Part shown: piece by piece, positions 1 to 8,047 of the stretch
Layout: each line of letters starts with the position of its first letter
Position numbering within the stretch: the stretch's first letter is position 1
Source: Flavobacteriales bacterium
GTDB lineage: Bacteria > Bacteroidota > Bacteroidia > Flavobacteriales_D > Parvicellaceae
Length of the DNA stretch: 64,000 nt
Assembly (NCBI GenBank): GCA_025210295.1
Contig: JAOASC010000016.1
Location: forward strand, 186,001-250,000
Reading direction: 5' to 3'
Translations under genes and position numbers: made by a program
Notes under the pieces: model-generated
The model's database searches: none
Told to the model about the DNA's origin: nothing
What the model saw: the letters and a program-made list of their open reading frames with translations, nothing else

Positions 1-179
1 TGTCGGAAGAATTAAAAGCTTATGAGATTAGTGAAGATGGTTTTACCATTGCGATTTTAAGTAAGAAAGAGTTTATCAACAAACTCACTTTACCTACAAG
101 AGGCTTACAGAGAACGGAAATCATCAATACCATTTATGATGGGGAGAAAATTTCAACCATTAAATTCCTTGAAAGATGA
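1..179 (+). CDS. C-terminal end of an unrecognised protein (5' truncated by window)
   Basis: An open frame runs from the window edge (codons starting at base 3) to a TGA at 177-179, giving 58 visible residues that end STIKFLER. The upstream part lies outside the window, so no start or domain can be named. The stop overlaps the ATG of the next gene in an ATGA junction (176-179), so the two genes are probably co-transcribed and translationally coupled. I do not recognise the family. The fragment is mixed hydrophilic/hydrophobic without a membrane segment. Confidence 0.6.
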   Translation, partial: SEELKAYEISEDGFTIAILSKKEFINKLTLPTRGLQRTEIINTIYDGEKISTIKFLER

Positions 180-724
180 AAAGCTTAATGAACACATATC
201 AAGTTTTAGCTCTAGGAATATTCATTTTACTTTCTAGTTGTTCCGCTCAGCACGACGAAAGTAAAGCCTATGCTCCGTCTCTAGAGTTTGAAGAAGCGAC
301 TGCTATGGAAGAAGCCAAAAACGATGATGTTATGCAAAAAGAGCTGACTTCCAATGCAACTTCCTTTACTCCTAAAAAATGGAGAAAAAAAGCCCAACAA
401 CAACTTGAAACTTTGGAAGATCTAATTAAAATAAGCCAAGACCATACATTGGAAAAAGAGTTTAAGACAGCTATTGAGGAAGAACTACAGAACCTCTACT
501 CTTCTCTTGATTCTAATGACTATTTTAAAGCGCCAATGCAACTAAAATTCAAACACTTTAGCGTTTCGGATAGCAGTAATAATGATACCATCAGAATTGA
601 CTTTAAAAACAAAAAGGATAACTTAAGCGCTTTCTTTTTAGTCAACAGAACTGAAAAGCAATTTGGAAACTCTTCTGAGTTAGTTGAAGAAATTGAACTT
701 ATAACGATCAAAACTACTCCTTGA
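176..724 (+). CDS. Small lipoprotein of unknown function
   Basis: The protein has 182 residues. Its N-terminus is a lipoprotein signal peptide: basic start, hydrophobic stretch, lipobox LSSC with Cys at about residue 22. The mature part is acidic and Lys-rich: a helical stretch (about residues 66-115) with many Glu and Lys, then a probably beta-rich C-terminal third. No catalytic motif or known family is visible. It starts inside the stop codon of the preceding gene (ATGA overlap), so it is probably the last gene of an operon that begins outside the window. It is convergent with the next gene, with no clear terminator between them. Outer- or inner-membrane lipoprotein is as far as the sequence allows. 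Confidence 0.75.
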   Translation: MKSLMNTYQVLALGIFILLSSCSAQHDESKAYAPSLEFEEATAMEEAKNDDVMQKELTSNATSFTPKKWRKKAQQQLETLEDLIKISQDHTLEKEFKTAIEEELQNLYSSLDSNDYFKAPMQLKFKHFSVSDSSNNDTIRIDFKNKKDNLSAFFLVNRTEKQFGNSSELVEEIELITIKTTP

Positions 725-749
725 TAAAGTATACAACTCCTGTAAAACT

Positions 750-1430
750 TTAGTTCAACTTATAATAGACTCCAATTAAGAGCCATAAATTTTGATTTTT
801 TGATACTTCTGTTAAATTTGAGAGTCGATAATCTATCCCCAACTCTAATTTAAGCTGATCGGAGACTACATAACCATAATTTGGTGAACATCGATACTCA
901 GCTGAAAACTCTCCATTAACCAATATATTTAACAACTCGTTATTTAGCTTTATATAAGCCTCTTTACGATCTAATACAGCTCCATTTAATGGAATCTGCA
1001 TTCCCAAACGGTAACGTAAACGATGGACTATTGCATCCCCAGAAGTTTGATCTAGCCTTAAACGATGTGAAAACTTAAATTGATTGTAGGTATTAAAAAA
1101 GACCAACTGCTCTATTGTCCTTACTGCCCATTTTCCATCTCTAAAACGTACTAGACTACCTACTGAAAGTTTAGAAGCAACTCCTATTTTATGAGCATAA
1201 AGTAAACTACAATCAGAAAGGATGTACCGATACTTCAATTCCTGATCTACAGAACTCAACATTCCAAAACGTTGTTGTGTTGCAAAATTTAAACTATTTC
1301 TTCCCTTTAATTTGTATGTCAAGTTAACTGAGGGTAAATTACCATACGCCCAATTCCCTTGCGCTAAGACTTGAGCGCACATCAAATAATTGGCCATTAA
1401 AAGGAGTACTATTTTCAATCTAATATTCAA
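750..1430 (-). CDS. DUF2490-like secreted/outer-membrane protein
   Basis: This 226-residue protein begins with a hydrophobic signal peptide ending near LAQG and continues with alternating aromatic and charged segments typical of a small beta-barrel. The pattern (QQRFG near the front, a repeated RLRYRLG-type strand, a final strand ending in YYKLN) resembles DUF2490 proteins of Bacteroidota, which are predicted outer-membrane barrels; that assignment is from recalled family appearance. There is no usable ATG: the signal peptide is only complete from a TTG at 1430 or a second TTG at 1418, and the first ATG would cut the signal in half. The frame overlaps the upstream gene's stop by 11 bases, so the two are probably translated together. 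Confidence 0.65.
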   Translation of the reverse strand: MNIRLKIVLLLMANYLMCAQVLAQGNWAYGNLPSVNLTYKLKGRNSLNFATQQRFGMLSSVDQELKYRYILSDCSLLYAHKIGVASKLSVGSLVRFRDGKWAVRTIEQLVFFNTYNQFKFSHRLRLDQTSGDAIVHRLRYRLGMQIPLNGAVLDRKEAYIKLNNELLNILVNGEFSAEYRCSPNYGYVVSDQLKLELGIDYRLSNLTEVSKNQNLWLLIGVYYKLN

Positions 1431-1986
1431 GGTGCTCTGTTGAGTTTAATACAATTTTATTCCTACTGATTAACTTCCCTTTTACATCAAAAAAACATTC
1501 ATAAAGTGCCCCTCCATCAGAAGAAAACCCTTTTATAATCAATTCATATCCCGACACATAACCTAACTCTCTTAAACTATCTATTGAATACAGATACTTA
1601 ACATCCCCCTTTAATTGCTCTTGTATTTTCTGAATTCTAAAGCGTTTGTAGTTATCAGAAAGTGTTACATTTATTTGCTTTAAAATTGATGCCGGGAGCT
1701 CTGCTTTATTGACTAGGACTTCAATATCTTCTAATTGACCTAAGGTGTCAAATTCTACACTGTACTTTTTTTTATCAATTTTAAATTTGGCTTCAATTGA
1801 AATCCCTTGAAAACTTTCTTCTTTATACCATTTCAACTGTTTTATTTCTAAATCAACATCAATAAAATCTAGTGCGCGTTTAGGTACTTCTCTAGATTTC
1901 AATCGATATTCTCTTTCATACTTTACTTGACCAAAAGCCAAATTTAAAGCAAACATAAAACTTAAGAATATACTAATACGCTTCAT
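1420..1986 (-). CDS. Secreted protein, PepSY-like fold possible
   Basis: The protein has 188 residues with a signal peptide ending at AFGQ. The mature part contains two similar alpha/beta stretches (about residues 50-95 and 100-180), with patterns such as LPASILKQI and KGDVKYLYSI. These remind me of the PepSY-like periplasmic domains of Bacteroidota, but the match is weak and I would not assign a function. It is first in a two-gene minus-strand unit with the DUF2490-like gene, which it overlaps by 11 bases. A TAACTTTG element (2015-2022) sits at a suitable distance upstream. The two proteins may form a secreted pair with a barrel partner; this is inference. Confidence 0.6.
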   Translation of the reverse strand: MKRISIFLSFMFALNLAFGQVKYEREYRLKSREVPKRALDFIDVDLEIKQLKWYKEESFQGISIEAKFKIDKKKYSVEFDTLGQLEDIEVLVNKAELPASILKQINVTLSDNYKRFRIQKIQEQLKGDVKYLYSIDSLRELGYVSGYELIIKGFSSDGGALYECFFDVKGKLISRNKIVLNSTEHLEY

Positions 1987-2014
1987 TACTAAGTAATTTC
2001 CAAATAAACTTATG

Positions 2015-2022
2015 CAAAGTTA
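2015..2022 (-). promoter_or_regulatory. Bacteroidota -7 promoter element
   Basis: TAACTTTG on the minus strand matches the phylum consensus TAnnTTTG and lies 29 bases upstream of the ATG at 1986. No convincing -33 TTG was found at the usual spacing. Confidence 0.45.
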
Positions 2023-2091
2023 ATCAATTATCTTTTTGTTTAATTTAATTCATAATTGTCATTTTTTAAGCAGACTATTACTTTTATTAAT

Positions 2092-2099
2092 TAAATTTG
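2092..2099 (+). promoter_or_regulatory. Bacteroidota -7 promoter element
   Basis: TAAATTTG matches TAnnTTTG and lies 34 bases upstream of the flavoprotein ATG at 2134. It is divergent from the element at 2015-2022. Confidence 0.5.
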
Positions 2100-2133
2100 T
2101 AACATAGTTGCATATTAAAAGCAATAGATAGCA

Positions 2134-3033
2134 ATGAATCACTTTGAAGTAATAATAATCGGAGGAAGTTACGCAGGTCTTTCAGCTGCGATGTCTTTAG
2201 GGCGTTCACTAAGAAAAACACTAATCATCGACTCTGGAAAGCCTTGTAACAGTCAAACTCCCCATTCACATAATTTTTTAACACAAGATGGAAGCCCCCC
2301 AAAAGAAATCTCAAGCATAGCAAAGGATCAAGTATTAAAATACGATAGTATAACTTATTATGAAGGATTAGTTATAGACGCTGAACCTGTAGAAGATGGC
2401 TTTGAAATAACTACCTCAAATGGAACTATTTTTACTGCAAAAAAAATAGTTTTTGCAACTGGGATAAAAGATAAACTCCCCAATATAAAAGGCTTTGATC
2501 AGTGCTGGGGAATATCAGTTGTACATTGTCCTTATTGTCATGGTTATGAAATCAGAAATAAAAAAACTGCAATAATCGCTAATGGAGATAAAGCTATACA
2601 TCTTGCCTCTTTAGTCCATAATTTAACACAAGAAATCACCATTATAACATCTAATCTAGAACAGTTTAACAAAGAACAGTTAGATAAACTTAGTAAAAAT
2701 AGCATCAACGTATTTGAAAAGGAAATAACAGAAATAATACATAAAGATGGAAATCTTACCCATCTCATTTTTAATGATGGAAGTAAAAAGGCTTTTGAAG
2801 CAGCTTATGCTGCTGTTCCCTTTGAACAAAATACTGAACTTCCCCAAAAACTGGGTTGTAAATTCACAGAAACAGGACATATAGAAGTTGATCTTATGCA
2901 AAAAACTTCACAAAAAAATGTTTTTGCTTGTGGAGACAGCACTACAATGATGCGTTCTGTAGCAACTGCTGTATATGGAGGAAATATAACAGGCGCAGTG
3001 ATAAACAAAGAGTTTATAGAAGAAAGTTTTTGA
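2134..3033 (+). CDS. Thioredoxin-reductase-like NAD(P)/FAD oxidoreductase
   Basis: A 299-residue two-dinucleotide-fold flavoprotein. An N-terminal FAD-binding motif reads GGSYAGLSA (about residues 10-18), a redox-type CPYC followed by HGYE sits at residue 132, and the C-terminal FAD motif ACGDS is near residue 266. The length is close to that of bacterial thioredoxin reductase (about 310), but the CPYCHGYE motif belongs to the reductase-like subfamily rather than classical TrxB. It probably moves electrons from NAD(P)H through FAD to a disulfide substrate in the cytoplasm; the true partner is unknown. It lies just upstream of a metal-responsive-looking regulator and a metal permease on the same strand, which suggests a role in thiol or metal stress. 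Confidence 0.85.
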   Translation: MNHFEVIIIGGSYAGLSAAMSLGRSLRKTLIIDSGKPCNSQTPHSHNFLTQDGSPPKEISSIAKDQVLKYDSITYYEGLVIDAEPVEDGFEITTSNGTIFTAKKIVFATGIKDKLPNIKGFDQCWGISVVHCPYCHGYEIRNKKTAIIANGDKAIHLASLVHNLTQEITIITSNLEQFNKEQLDKLSKNSINVFEKEITEIIHKDGNLTHLIFNDGSKKAFEAAYAAVPFEQNTELPQKLGCKFTETGHIEVDLMQKTSQKNVFACGDSTTMMRSVATAVYGGNITGAVINKEFIEESF

Positions 3034-3070
3034 AGTAACAAAATCCCCCTCTAATCATCATTCTTTTGTC

Positions 3071-3089
3071 AACTCTAGTACTAGAAGTT
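3071..3089. promoter_or_regulatory. Imperfect dyad, candidate operator
   Basis: A perfect 10-base palindrome CTAGTACTAG (3075-3084) is flanked by AACT and AGTT arms, making a 19-base imperfect dyad. It sits where the -33 region of the regulator's promoter (TATCTTTG at 3111) should be, so it could be an operator for that AraC-type regulator. This is inference from position and symmetry only. Confidence 0.3.
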
Positions 3090-3110
3090 CCATCAGATAA
3101 TACAATTAAC

Positions 3111-3118
3111 TATCTTTG
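3111..3118 (+). promoter_or_regulatory. -7 element placing a near-leaderless start
   Basis: TATCTTTG fits TAnnTTTG and ends only four bases before the ATG at 3123. If transcription starts the usual five to seven bases downstream, the mRNA would begin at or next to the start codon. This also argues against the TTG start at 3066, which would lie upstream of the promoter. Confidence 0.45.
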
Positions 3119-3122
3119 TATT

Positions 3123-3695
3123 ATGAACTCAACTACGCTACATATCAAAAACATGGTTTGCAAACGCTGCATTAAAGTTGTTAGGGATGAATTCGTAAAA
3201 TTAAATTTAACAGTTCAAGAACTCGAACTAGGAAGAGTAACTGTTGCTTCACAGTTATCTTCAAGGCAAATTGAAGCTATTAGACTTGCTCTTGAAAGCA
3301 ATGATTTTGAATTAATACTGGATAAAAAAAGTCAATTGATTGACCAAATAAAAACCATCATTATTGAAAAAATACATTATTCTCAAAATGTGTTAACACC
3401 AATAAATAGTTCAGATTATATTGCCCAAGAATTAGGGTATGATTACTCTTATCTTAGTCACCTTTTTTCGTCAACCGAAGGTATTACCATTGAGAAGTAC
3501 ATCATCAATCAGAAAATAGAAAAAGTAAAAGAATTGATTGCCTATAACGAACTTTCTTTAAATGAAATCGCATTTCAATTAGGATATAGTAGTGTTCAAC
3601 ACTTATCTGGCCAATTTAAAAAAGTAACAGGAATGACTCCATCCAATTATAAAAAACTCCAAGAAAATAGTCGAATACCTTTAGATGAAATCTAA
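3123..3695 (+). CDS. AraC-family regulator with HMA-like metal-sensing N-terminus
   Basis: I use the ATG at 3123 (190 residues) rather than an upstream TTG, because a promoter element lies between the two. The N-terminal 65 residues look like a heavy-metal-associated domain with MVCKRC, a CxxC metal site, near residues 11-16. The C-terminal 100 residues are a double helix-turn-helix AraC domain, with the signature LNEIAFQLGYSSVQHLSGQFKKVTGMTPSNY at the end. Such HMA-AraC proteins are common next to metal-efflux genes in Bacteroidota. It probably binds a soft metal ion (Cu, Zn or similar) and regulates the downstream permease whose C-terminus carries a matching HMA domain; metal and target are inferred from context. 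Confidence 0.8.
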   Translation: MNSTTLHIKNMVCKRCIKVVRDEFVKLNLTVQELELGRVTVASQLSSRQIEAIRLALESNDFELILDKKSQLIDQIKTIIIEKIHYSQNVLTPINSSDYIAQELGYDYSYLSHLFSSTEGITIEKYIINQKIEKVKELIAYNELSLNEIAFQLGYSSVQHLSGQFKKVTGMTPSNYKKLQENSRIPLDEI

Positions 3696-3781
3696 TCCAA
3701 AAAAGATATAACTCTTTTCTAAAATGGTGTAATACTCCTTTCAAGATTTCTTGCTTTTTTTGCATTATCTAATTTTACACC

Positions 3782-5044
3782 ATGCAAATACAAGAATACA
3801 TCCTTAAATTTCTGGCAGACTTTTTTAAGATTTTAGGAGAAATGGCTCCATTCCTTCTCTTAGGCTTTCTCTTTGCTGGTTTACTTTACGCCTTTATTCC
3901 ACAAAAAAAAATTGAACGTTATTTTGGTGGAAGTCCATTAAAATCATCTGCCTTAGCCTCTATTTTTGGTATTCCTCTTCCACTCTGTTCTTGTGGTGTA
4001 ATTCCAACAGGAATGGCTTTTTATCAGAATGGTGCTTCTAAAGGTGGTACAGTCTCTTTTTTAATTTCTACTCCACAAACAGGAGTTGACTCTATTTTAG
4101 CATCCTTTTCTTTGATGGGGTTGCCTTTCGCTATCATTAGGCCTATTGCTGCTCTTGTAACTGGAATAACTGGTGGGTTTATAACAAGTGTAGTCACACA
4201 AAACGAAGCAGAGTCTAGAGTTTTTGAAGAACAAGCAGAGCAGCCAACAACTTTTTCTGAAAAGCTTATTAGTGCTTTTCGTTACGGTTTTATAGCATTT
4301 ATTCAAGATATTTCTAAATGGTTAATTATCGGTTTAGTATTGGCTGCAATTATTTCAGCACTAATCCCAGATGATTTTTTTGACCTACTAAATCTCTCTC
4401 CTTTTGTGCAAATGCTTTTAATTTTGGTAGTTTCTATTCCACTTTATATCTGTGCTACTGGATCTATACCTTTAGCTACTATTCTCATTTTAAAGGGGGT
4501 TAGTCCTGGCGCTGCTTTTGTATTATTAATGGCTGGCCCAGCTACTAATGCAGCTACAATTACAATGATTGCTAAAGTATTGGGTAGAAAAAGTTTATTC
4601 GCATACTTAGGGTCTATCATAGCTGGAGCGATAGGTTTTGGACTCATCATAGACTATGTTTTACCTACTGAATGGTTCACCATTATCGCACAACAACATT
4701 TAGGACATGATCACTCTGGAGCATTAGACTGGTGGCAAATTACTTCTAGCATTCTTCTTATTGGTTTAATCCTTAATGGATACCTCCAAAAATACCTCCA
4801 ATCAAAAAACAATAATCCAATTCATATAAACAACAACACTATGACCACAAAAACAATTAAAGTAGAGGGAATGACTTGTAACCACTGTAAAGCGAATGTT
4901 GAAAAGAACCTTGAGAAACTACCTTTCATTGATCATTTACAAGTCAACTTAGCCGATAAAACAGTCACCTTAGAAGGCGATAATATTGAGCTGGATAAAG
5001 TCAAAGAAACCATTGACAACCTAGGGTATCAAACGATTTTATAA
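3782..5044 (+). CDS. SO_0444-type Cu/Zn efflux permease fused to an HMA domain
   Basis: The protein has 420 residues. The first about 340 are a polytopic permease (DUF318/ArsP-like superfamily) with the hallmark LPLCSCGVIPTG near residue 65, a repeated hydrophobic block, and GPATNAATIT near residue 250. A short Asn-rich linker leads at residue 354 into a complete HMA domain with GMTCNHC. SO_0444-family permeases are annotated as Cu/Zn exporters; the fused HMA would capture the ion and hand it to the channel. The internal Met354 (ATG at 4841) sits exactly at the domain border. The gene follows the HMA-AraC regulator by 86 bases and ends at a hairpin terminator. Confidence 0.85.
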   Translation: MQIQEYILKFLADFFKILGEMAPFLLLGFLFAGLLYAFIPQKKIERYFGGSPLKSSALASIFGIPLPLCSCGVIPTGMAFYQNGASKGGTVSFLISTPQTGVDSILASFSLMGLPFAIIRPIAALVTGITGGFITSVVTQNEAESRVFEEQAEQPTTFSEKLISAFRYGFIAFIQDISKWLIIGLVLAAIISALIPDDFFDLLNLSPFVQMLLILVVSIPLYICATGSIPLATILILKGVSPGAAFVLLMAGPATNAATITMIAKVLGRKSLFAYLGSIIAGAIGFGLIIDYVLPTEWFTIIAQQHLGHDHSGALDWWQITSSILLIGLILNGYLQKYLQSKNNNPIHINNNTMTTKTIKVEGMTCNHCKANVEKNLEKLPFIDHLQVNLADKTVTLEGDNIELDKVKETIDNLGYQTIL

Positions 5045-5063
5045 GCTCTTGAAGCTACAGTAT

Positions 5064-5100
5064 ATAAGCTGAGGTTATTATTTCTACTTCAGCTTATTTT
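5064..5100 (+). terminator. Rho-independent terminator after the permease gene
   Basis: A 12-base-pair stem (5064-5075 with 5086-5097, one G-T wobble) around a 10-base loop is followed by a short T run. It lies 20 bases after the permease stop. Confidence 0.65.
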
Positions 5101-5177
5101 ATTTGAATTGCTCTAAATATTGAATAACAACACTCAATTATATAGTTAGAATAACTTAAAAAGAATTCTATTCTCCC

Positions 5178-5185
5178 TATATTTG
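5178..5185 (+). promoter_or_regulatory. -7 element that decides the truC start
   Basis: TATATTTG fits TAnnTTTG and ends at the GTG of the longest reading frame, so that GTG is promoter sequence and the ATG at 5191 is the better start. The spacing again implies a leaderless or nearly leaderless transcript. Confidence 0.5.
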
Positions 5186-5190
5186 TGGAA

Positions 5191-5898
5191 ATGGAGCAGG
5201 ACAAGATTGAGATTATTTACGAGGACAAATATTGTATTGTCGTTAACAAACCTAACAATGTTTTGATTCACCAATCTCATTATGCCCGTAACATCAAGGC
5301 CCCTACTTTAATTGATTTATTAGAACACCAATTCAATCAGCGTTTCTATCCTGTTCATCGTTTAGACCGAAAGACCTCTGGTATTTTATTATTTTGTAAA
5401 CAAAAAGAAAACGTTGCGGTATTCCAAGAGTTATTCACCTCAGATAATATAGAGAAAAGATATTGGGGAATTGTTCGCGGTTTTGCTGCTCCAAGTGGCA
5501 AAATAGATAGTCCTGTAAAAAACCCAGACACTAAAATCTATAAAGATGCCTTAACCTTTTATAAAACACTAACCTCTATCCAGTTGGATATTCCAGTGCA
5601 TCCTTATCCTCAATCAAGGTATAGTTTAATTGAACTAACCCCTAAAACAGGTAGGATGCATCAATTGAGAATACACTTAAACAAAATAAGTCATCCATTG
5701 GTTGGAGATTATAAATATGGAGATCGTTTTCACAATAGGATGTACGAAAACCAATTTGATTGCCATAACCTGTTCCTACACGCTATACAATTAAGCTTTA
5801 CCCACCCTTTTACAAAGGAAGATTTGGTACTTAAAGCATCTCTTAACAAGAATTGGGAGCTTATTTTTGAACATTTTGGATGGGATAATCTTACTTAA
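5191..5898 (+). CDS. truC: tRNA pseudouridine synthase, RluA/TruC family
   Basis: The protein has 235 residues from the ATG at 5191. The RluA-family catalytic motif HRLDRKTSG near residue 53 contains the essential Asp. The pattern VNKPNNVLIH, then RYSLIELTPKTGRMHQLR, HPLVGDYKYGD and LFLHAIQLSFTHPF matches TruC (pseudouridine at position 65 of certain tRNAs) better than RluC or RluD, and there is no N-terminal S4 domain. Length is near the TruC norm (about 260). The next gene begins two bases after this stop, so the two share a transcript. Pseudouridylation is secure; tRNA-65 specificity is a family-level inference. Confidence 0.85.
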   Translation: MEQDKIEIIYEDKYCIVVNKPNNVLIHQSHYARNIKAPTLIDLLEHQFNQRFYPVHRLDRKTSGILLFCKQKENVAVFQELFTSDNIEKRYWGIVRGFAAPSGKIDSPVKNPDTKIYKDALTFYKTLTSIQLDIPVHPYPQSRYSLIELTPKTGRMHQLRIHLNKISHPLVGDYKYGDRFHNRMYENQFDCHNLFLHAIQLSFTHPFTKEDLVLKASLNKNWELIFEHFGWDNLT

Positions 5899-5900
5899 AC

Positions 5901-8045
5901 ATGGAAATACTCTACCTAATATTAAATATTGCCGCTGTTATTTTATTAAGCATATTGCTGATAAATATTTTCAAAACATTTATTCAAAAGAAACATTCTA
6001 AAAAGAGAAAAAGAAACACACTTTTGGTATTAATCTTTTTTACAGTTATTGTTTCTGCTCCTCTGTATTTCTCTAAAGTTTATATCAAAGATTTAAACCT
6101 AAACACAACAGAAAAACGGATTAATCATTATTCAAAATACCAAAAGTACCTCACTTTAAATAACATTTATTTTGATAGCTTATTATCTGACTCTAATAAC
6201 ATTGATTTACACTACAACTATGTTTACACTCTTGAGCAACAAATCAATAAAAACAGTAAACACTCTCAATATAACCCCAGTGGAATAAATGGTGGATTCT
6301 ATTCAAACAGACTCCTAGAATACTACAATTACTACATTCAAGACACTATAGAAATACGTAAAAATATTGGTCATCTCTTTTCTGCTCAGCATTATATTGA
6401 TTTAAGAAATACAACAGAGGCTATTGAACACCTCAATTTGGTTACTGATACCACATTAAAATACTATAATTACCTGAAAGGAAAAGCTTTTGCTAAAACC
6501 TACTATTCATTTAACTATGCTGAAGCCGAATACTATTTAAAACAAGGCTTGAAAGACTCAATTCAACAAGCTGTTGATGAGTTGGCTGGACTTTATTTTT
6601 ATTTTAGAAAAAACGAAAAACTAAAGGAACTTGTTTATAATAACAAAAAGAACCCTGCATTAAACTCCTTTTTTAAAAGGATTACCTATATGCGTTCAAC
6701 TCAATACTTGTCTTATTGGGAAACTGTTTTTAAAAATCGTTTTTCTAATATTAGTTTCTGGGGAACAATTTCTGCTTTAGCTATTTTATGCATTTGGTTG
6801 TTTTATCTGGTTAGCATTGATATTTACGAAGCAGAAAAATGGTATCACATCCTCTTTACTCTTTTGATGAGTATGACGACTATTTTTTTAGTTTTTCCAC
6901 TATCCGATACACTTTTAGATGTTATAGAATATTCTCCAGCTGGTGGACCTGTTTATTCTTTTTTCCACATTACTATTTCAGTTGGAATGGTAGAAGAATT
7001 TGTGAAAATACTTCCTGTAATCATCTTATTAAGGTTTACTAATGCGATTAATGAACCTTTCGATTATATCTTATACGCTTCAATTTCTGCACTTGGCTTT
7101 GCTTTTATTGAAAACCTATCTTATATACAAGACCATTCACTATACAACATCAATGCTAGGGCCTTAACGGCATCAGTATCACACATTATTGACAGTTCGA
7201 CGATTGGATATGGATTGATGTTAGCGAAATACAAGTATAAAAGTCATTCTTTTATAATCTTCCTTGCTTTCTTTTTTCTTGCCAGTCTTATGCATGGGTT
7301 TTATGACTTTTGGCTACTTGAAGACAGTGTTCAAAGCTATGAATGGATTACTTTGGTATTCTATATATTTAGTATTCATATTTGGCACATTTATGCTAAC
7401 AACACTTTAAATATCTCTACATTTTTCCATCCTAATATAGAAATACAAAATGACAAAATAAGAGTCTACTTAATTTTTGCTTTAGTAAGTCTTTTAATGT
7501 TTTCCTACTTAATAAATGGTTATACCAGAGGTAAAATGTTTGGTGATCAATATTTACTCAATTCAATTATTTACTATGGGTACTTTATCCTTTATCTAGC
7601 TATATCTTTAAGTAACTTTAAGATTATACGCGGTTACCTCTCTCCCTTTGGTGCTCCCTTACTTCTATTTATCCCTAAGCTTAAAAGAGTCACTAATTTT
7701 TCTGGTTTACATATTAAAATTGCCCCTTCTAAGAGACATGAATTCCGACCAAAATATGCTGAATTACGGCCGAAGTTTTTTTCAAATGGAACGTTACAGC
7801 AAAGAATTGTAGTTGACAATAACTTAGAAGCATATGTAACAGCATTGCACCAGACTATAAATTTTGGCGACTACATCAATGACTTAGTCATTATATTTCC
7901 ACATTCAAAAAAGAAAAGCTTTAATGACGATTCAAACATTCTTATTCATGTTTATTTAATTCCAAACTATGAACTATTGGAGCAACCAATTTTAAAGAAA
8001 GATGATTTTGAATATTTAGGTTGGGCTATTTCAAAAAAAATATAG
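5901..8045 (+). CDS. PrsW-type intramembrane protease with large extracytoplasmic and C-terminal extensions
   Basis: This 714-residue polytopic protein carries the PrsW motif set: EExxK at residues 365-369, FxxxE at 400-404 and HxxxD at 465-469, plus a further HxxD at 428-431, all in membrane segments. PrsW proteases cut anti-sigma factors or other membrane proteins within the bilayer. Two membrane helices at the N-terminus (about 5-25 and 42-62) bracket the start of an approximately 220-residue Tyr-rich region with TPR-like helices, probably facing the periplasm. After the protease core come more helices and a soluble C-terminal domain of about 120 residues. Typical PrsW proteins are much shorter. 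No sigma or anti-sigma gene is adjacent; the only partner in the operon is the upstream truC. The substrate is unknown. Confidence 0.75.
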   Translation: MEILYLILNIAAVILLSILLINIFKTFIQKKHSKKRKRNTLLVLIFFTVIVSAPLYFSKVYIKDLNLNTTEKRINHYSKYQKYLTLNNIYFDSLLSDSNNIDLHYNYVYTLEQQINKNSKHSQYNPSGINGGFYSNRLLEYYNYYIQDTIEIRKNIGHLFSAQHYIDLRNTTEAIEHLNLVTDTTLKYYNYLKGKAFAKTYYSFNYAEAEYYLKQGLKDSIQQAVDELAGLYFYFRKNEKLKELVYNNKKNPALNSFFKRITYMRSTQYLSYWETVFKNRFSNISFWGTISALAILCIWLFYLVSIDIYEAEKWYHILFTLLMSMTTIFLVFPLSDTLLDVIEYSPAGGPVYSFFHITISVGMVEEFVKILPVIILLRFTNAINEPFDYILYASISALGFAFIENLSYIQDHSLYNINARALTASVSHIIDSSTIGYGLMLAKYKYKSHSFIIFLAFFFLASLMHGFYDFWLLEDSVQSYEWITLVFYIFSIHIWHIYANNTLNISTFFHPNIEIQNDKIRVYLIFALVSLLMFSYLINGYTRGKMFGDQYLLNSIIYYGYFILYLAISLSNFKIIRGYLSPFGAPLLLFIPKLKRVTNFSGLHIKIAPSKRHEFRPKYAELRPKFFSNGTLQQRIVVDNNLEAYVTALHQTINFGDYINDLVIIFPHSKKKSFNDDSNILIHVYLIPNYELLEQPILKKDDFEYLGWAISKKI

Positions 8046-8047
8046 TT

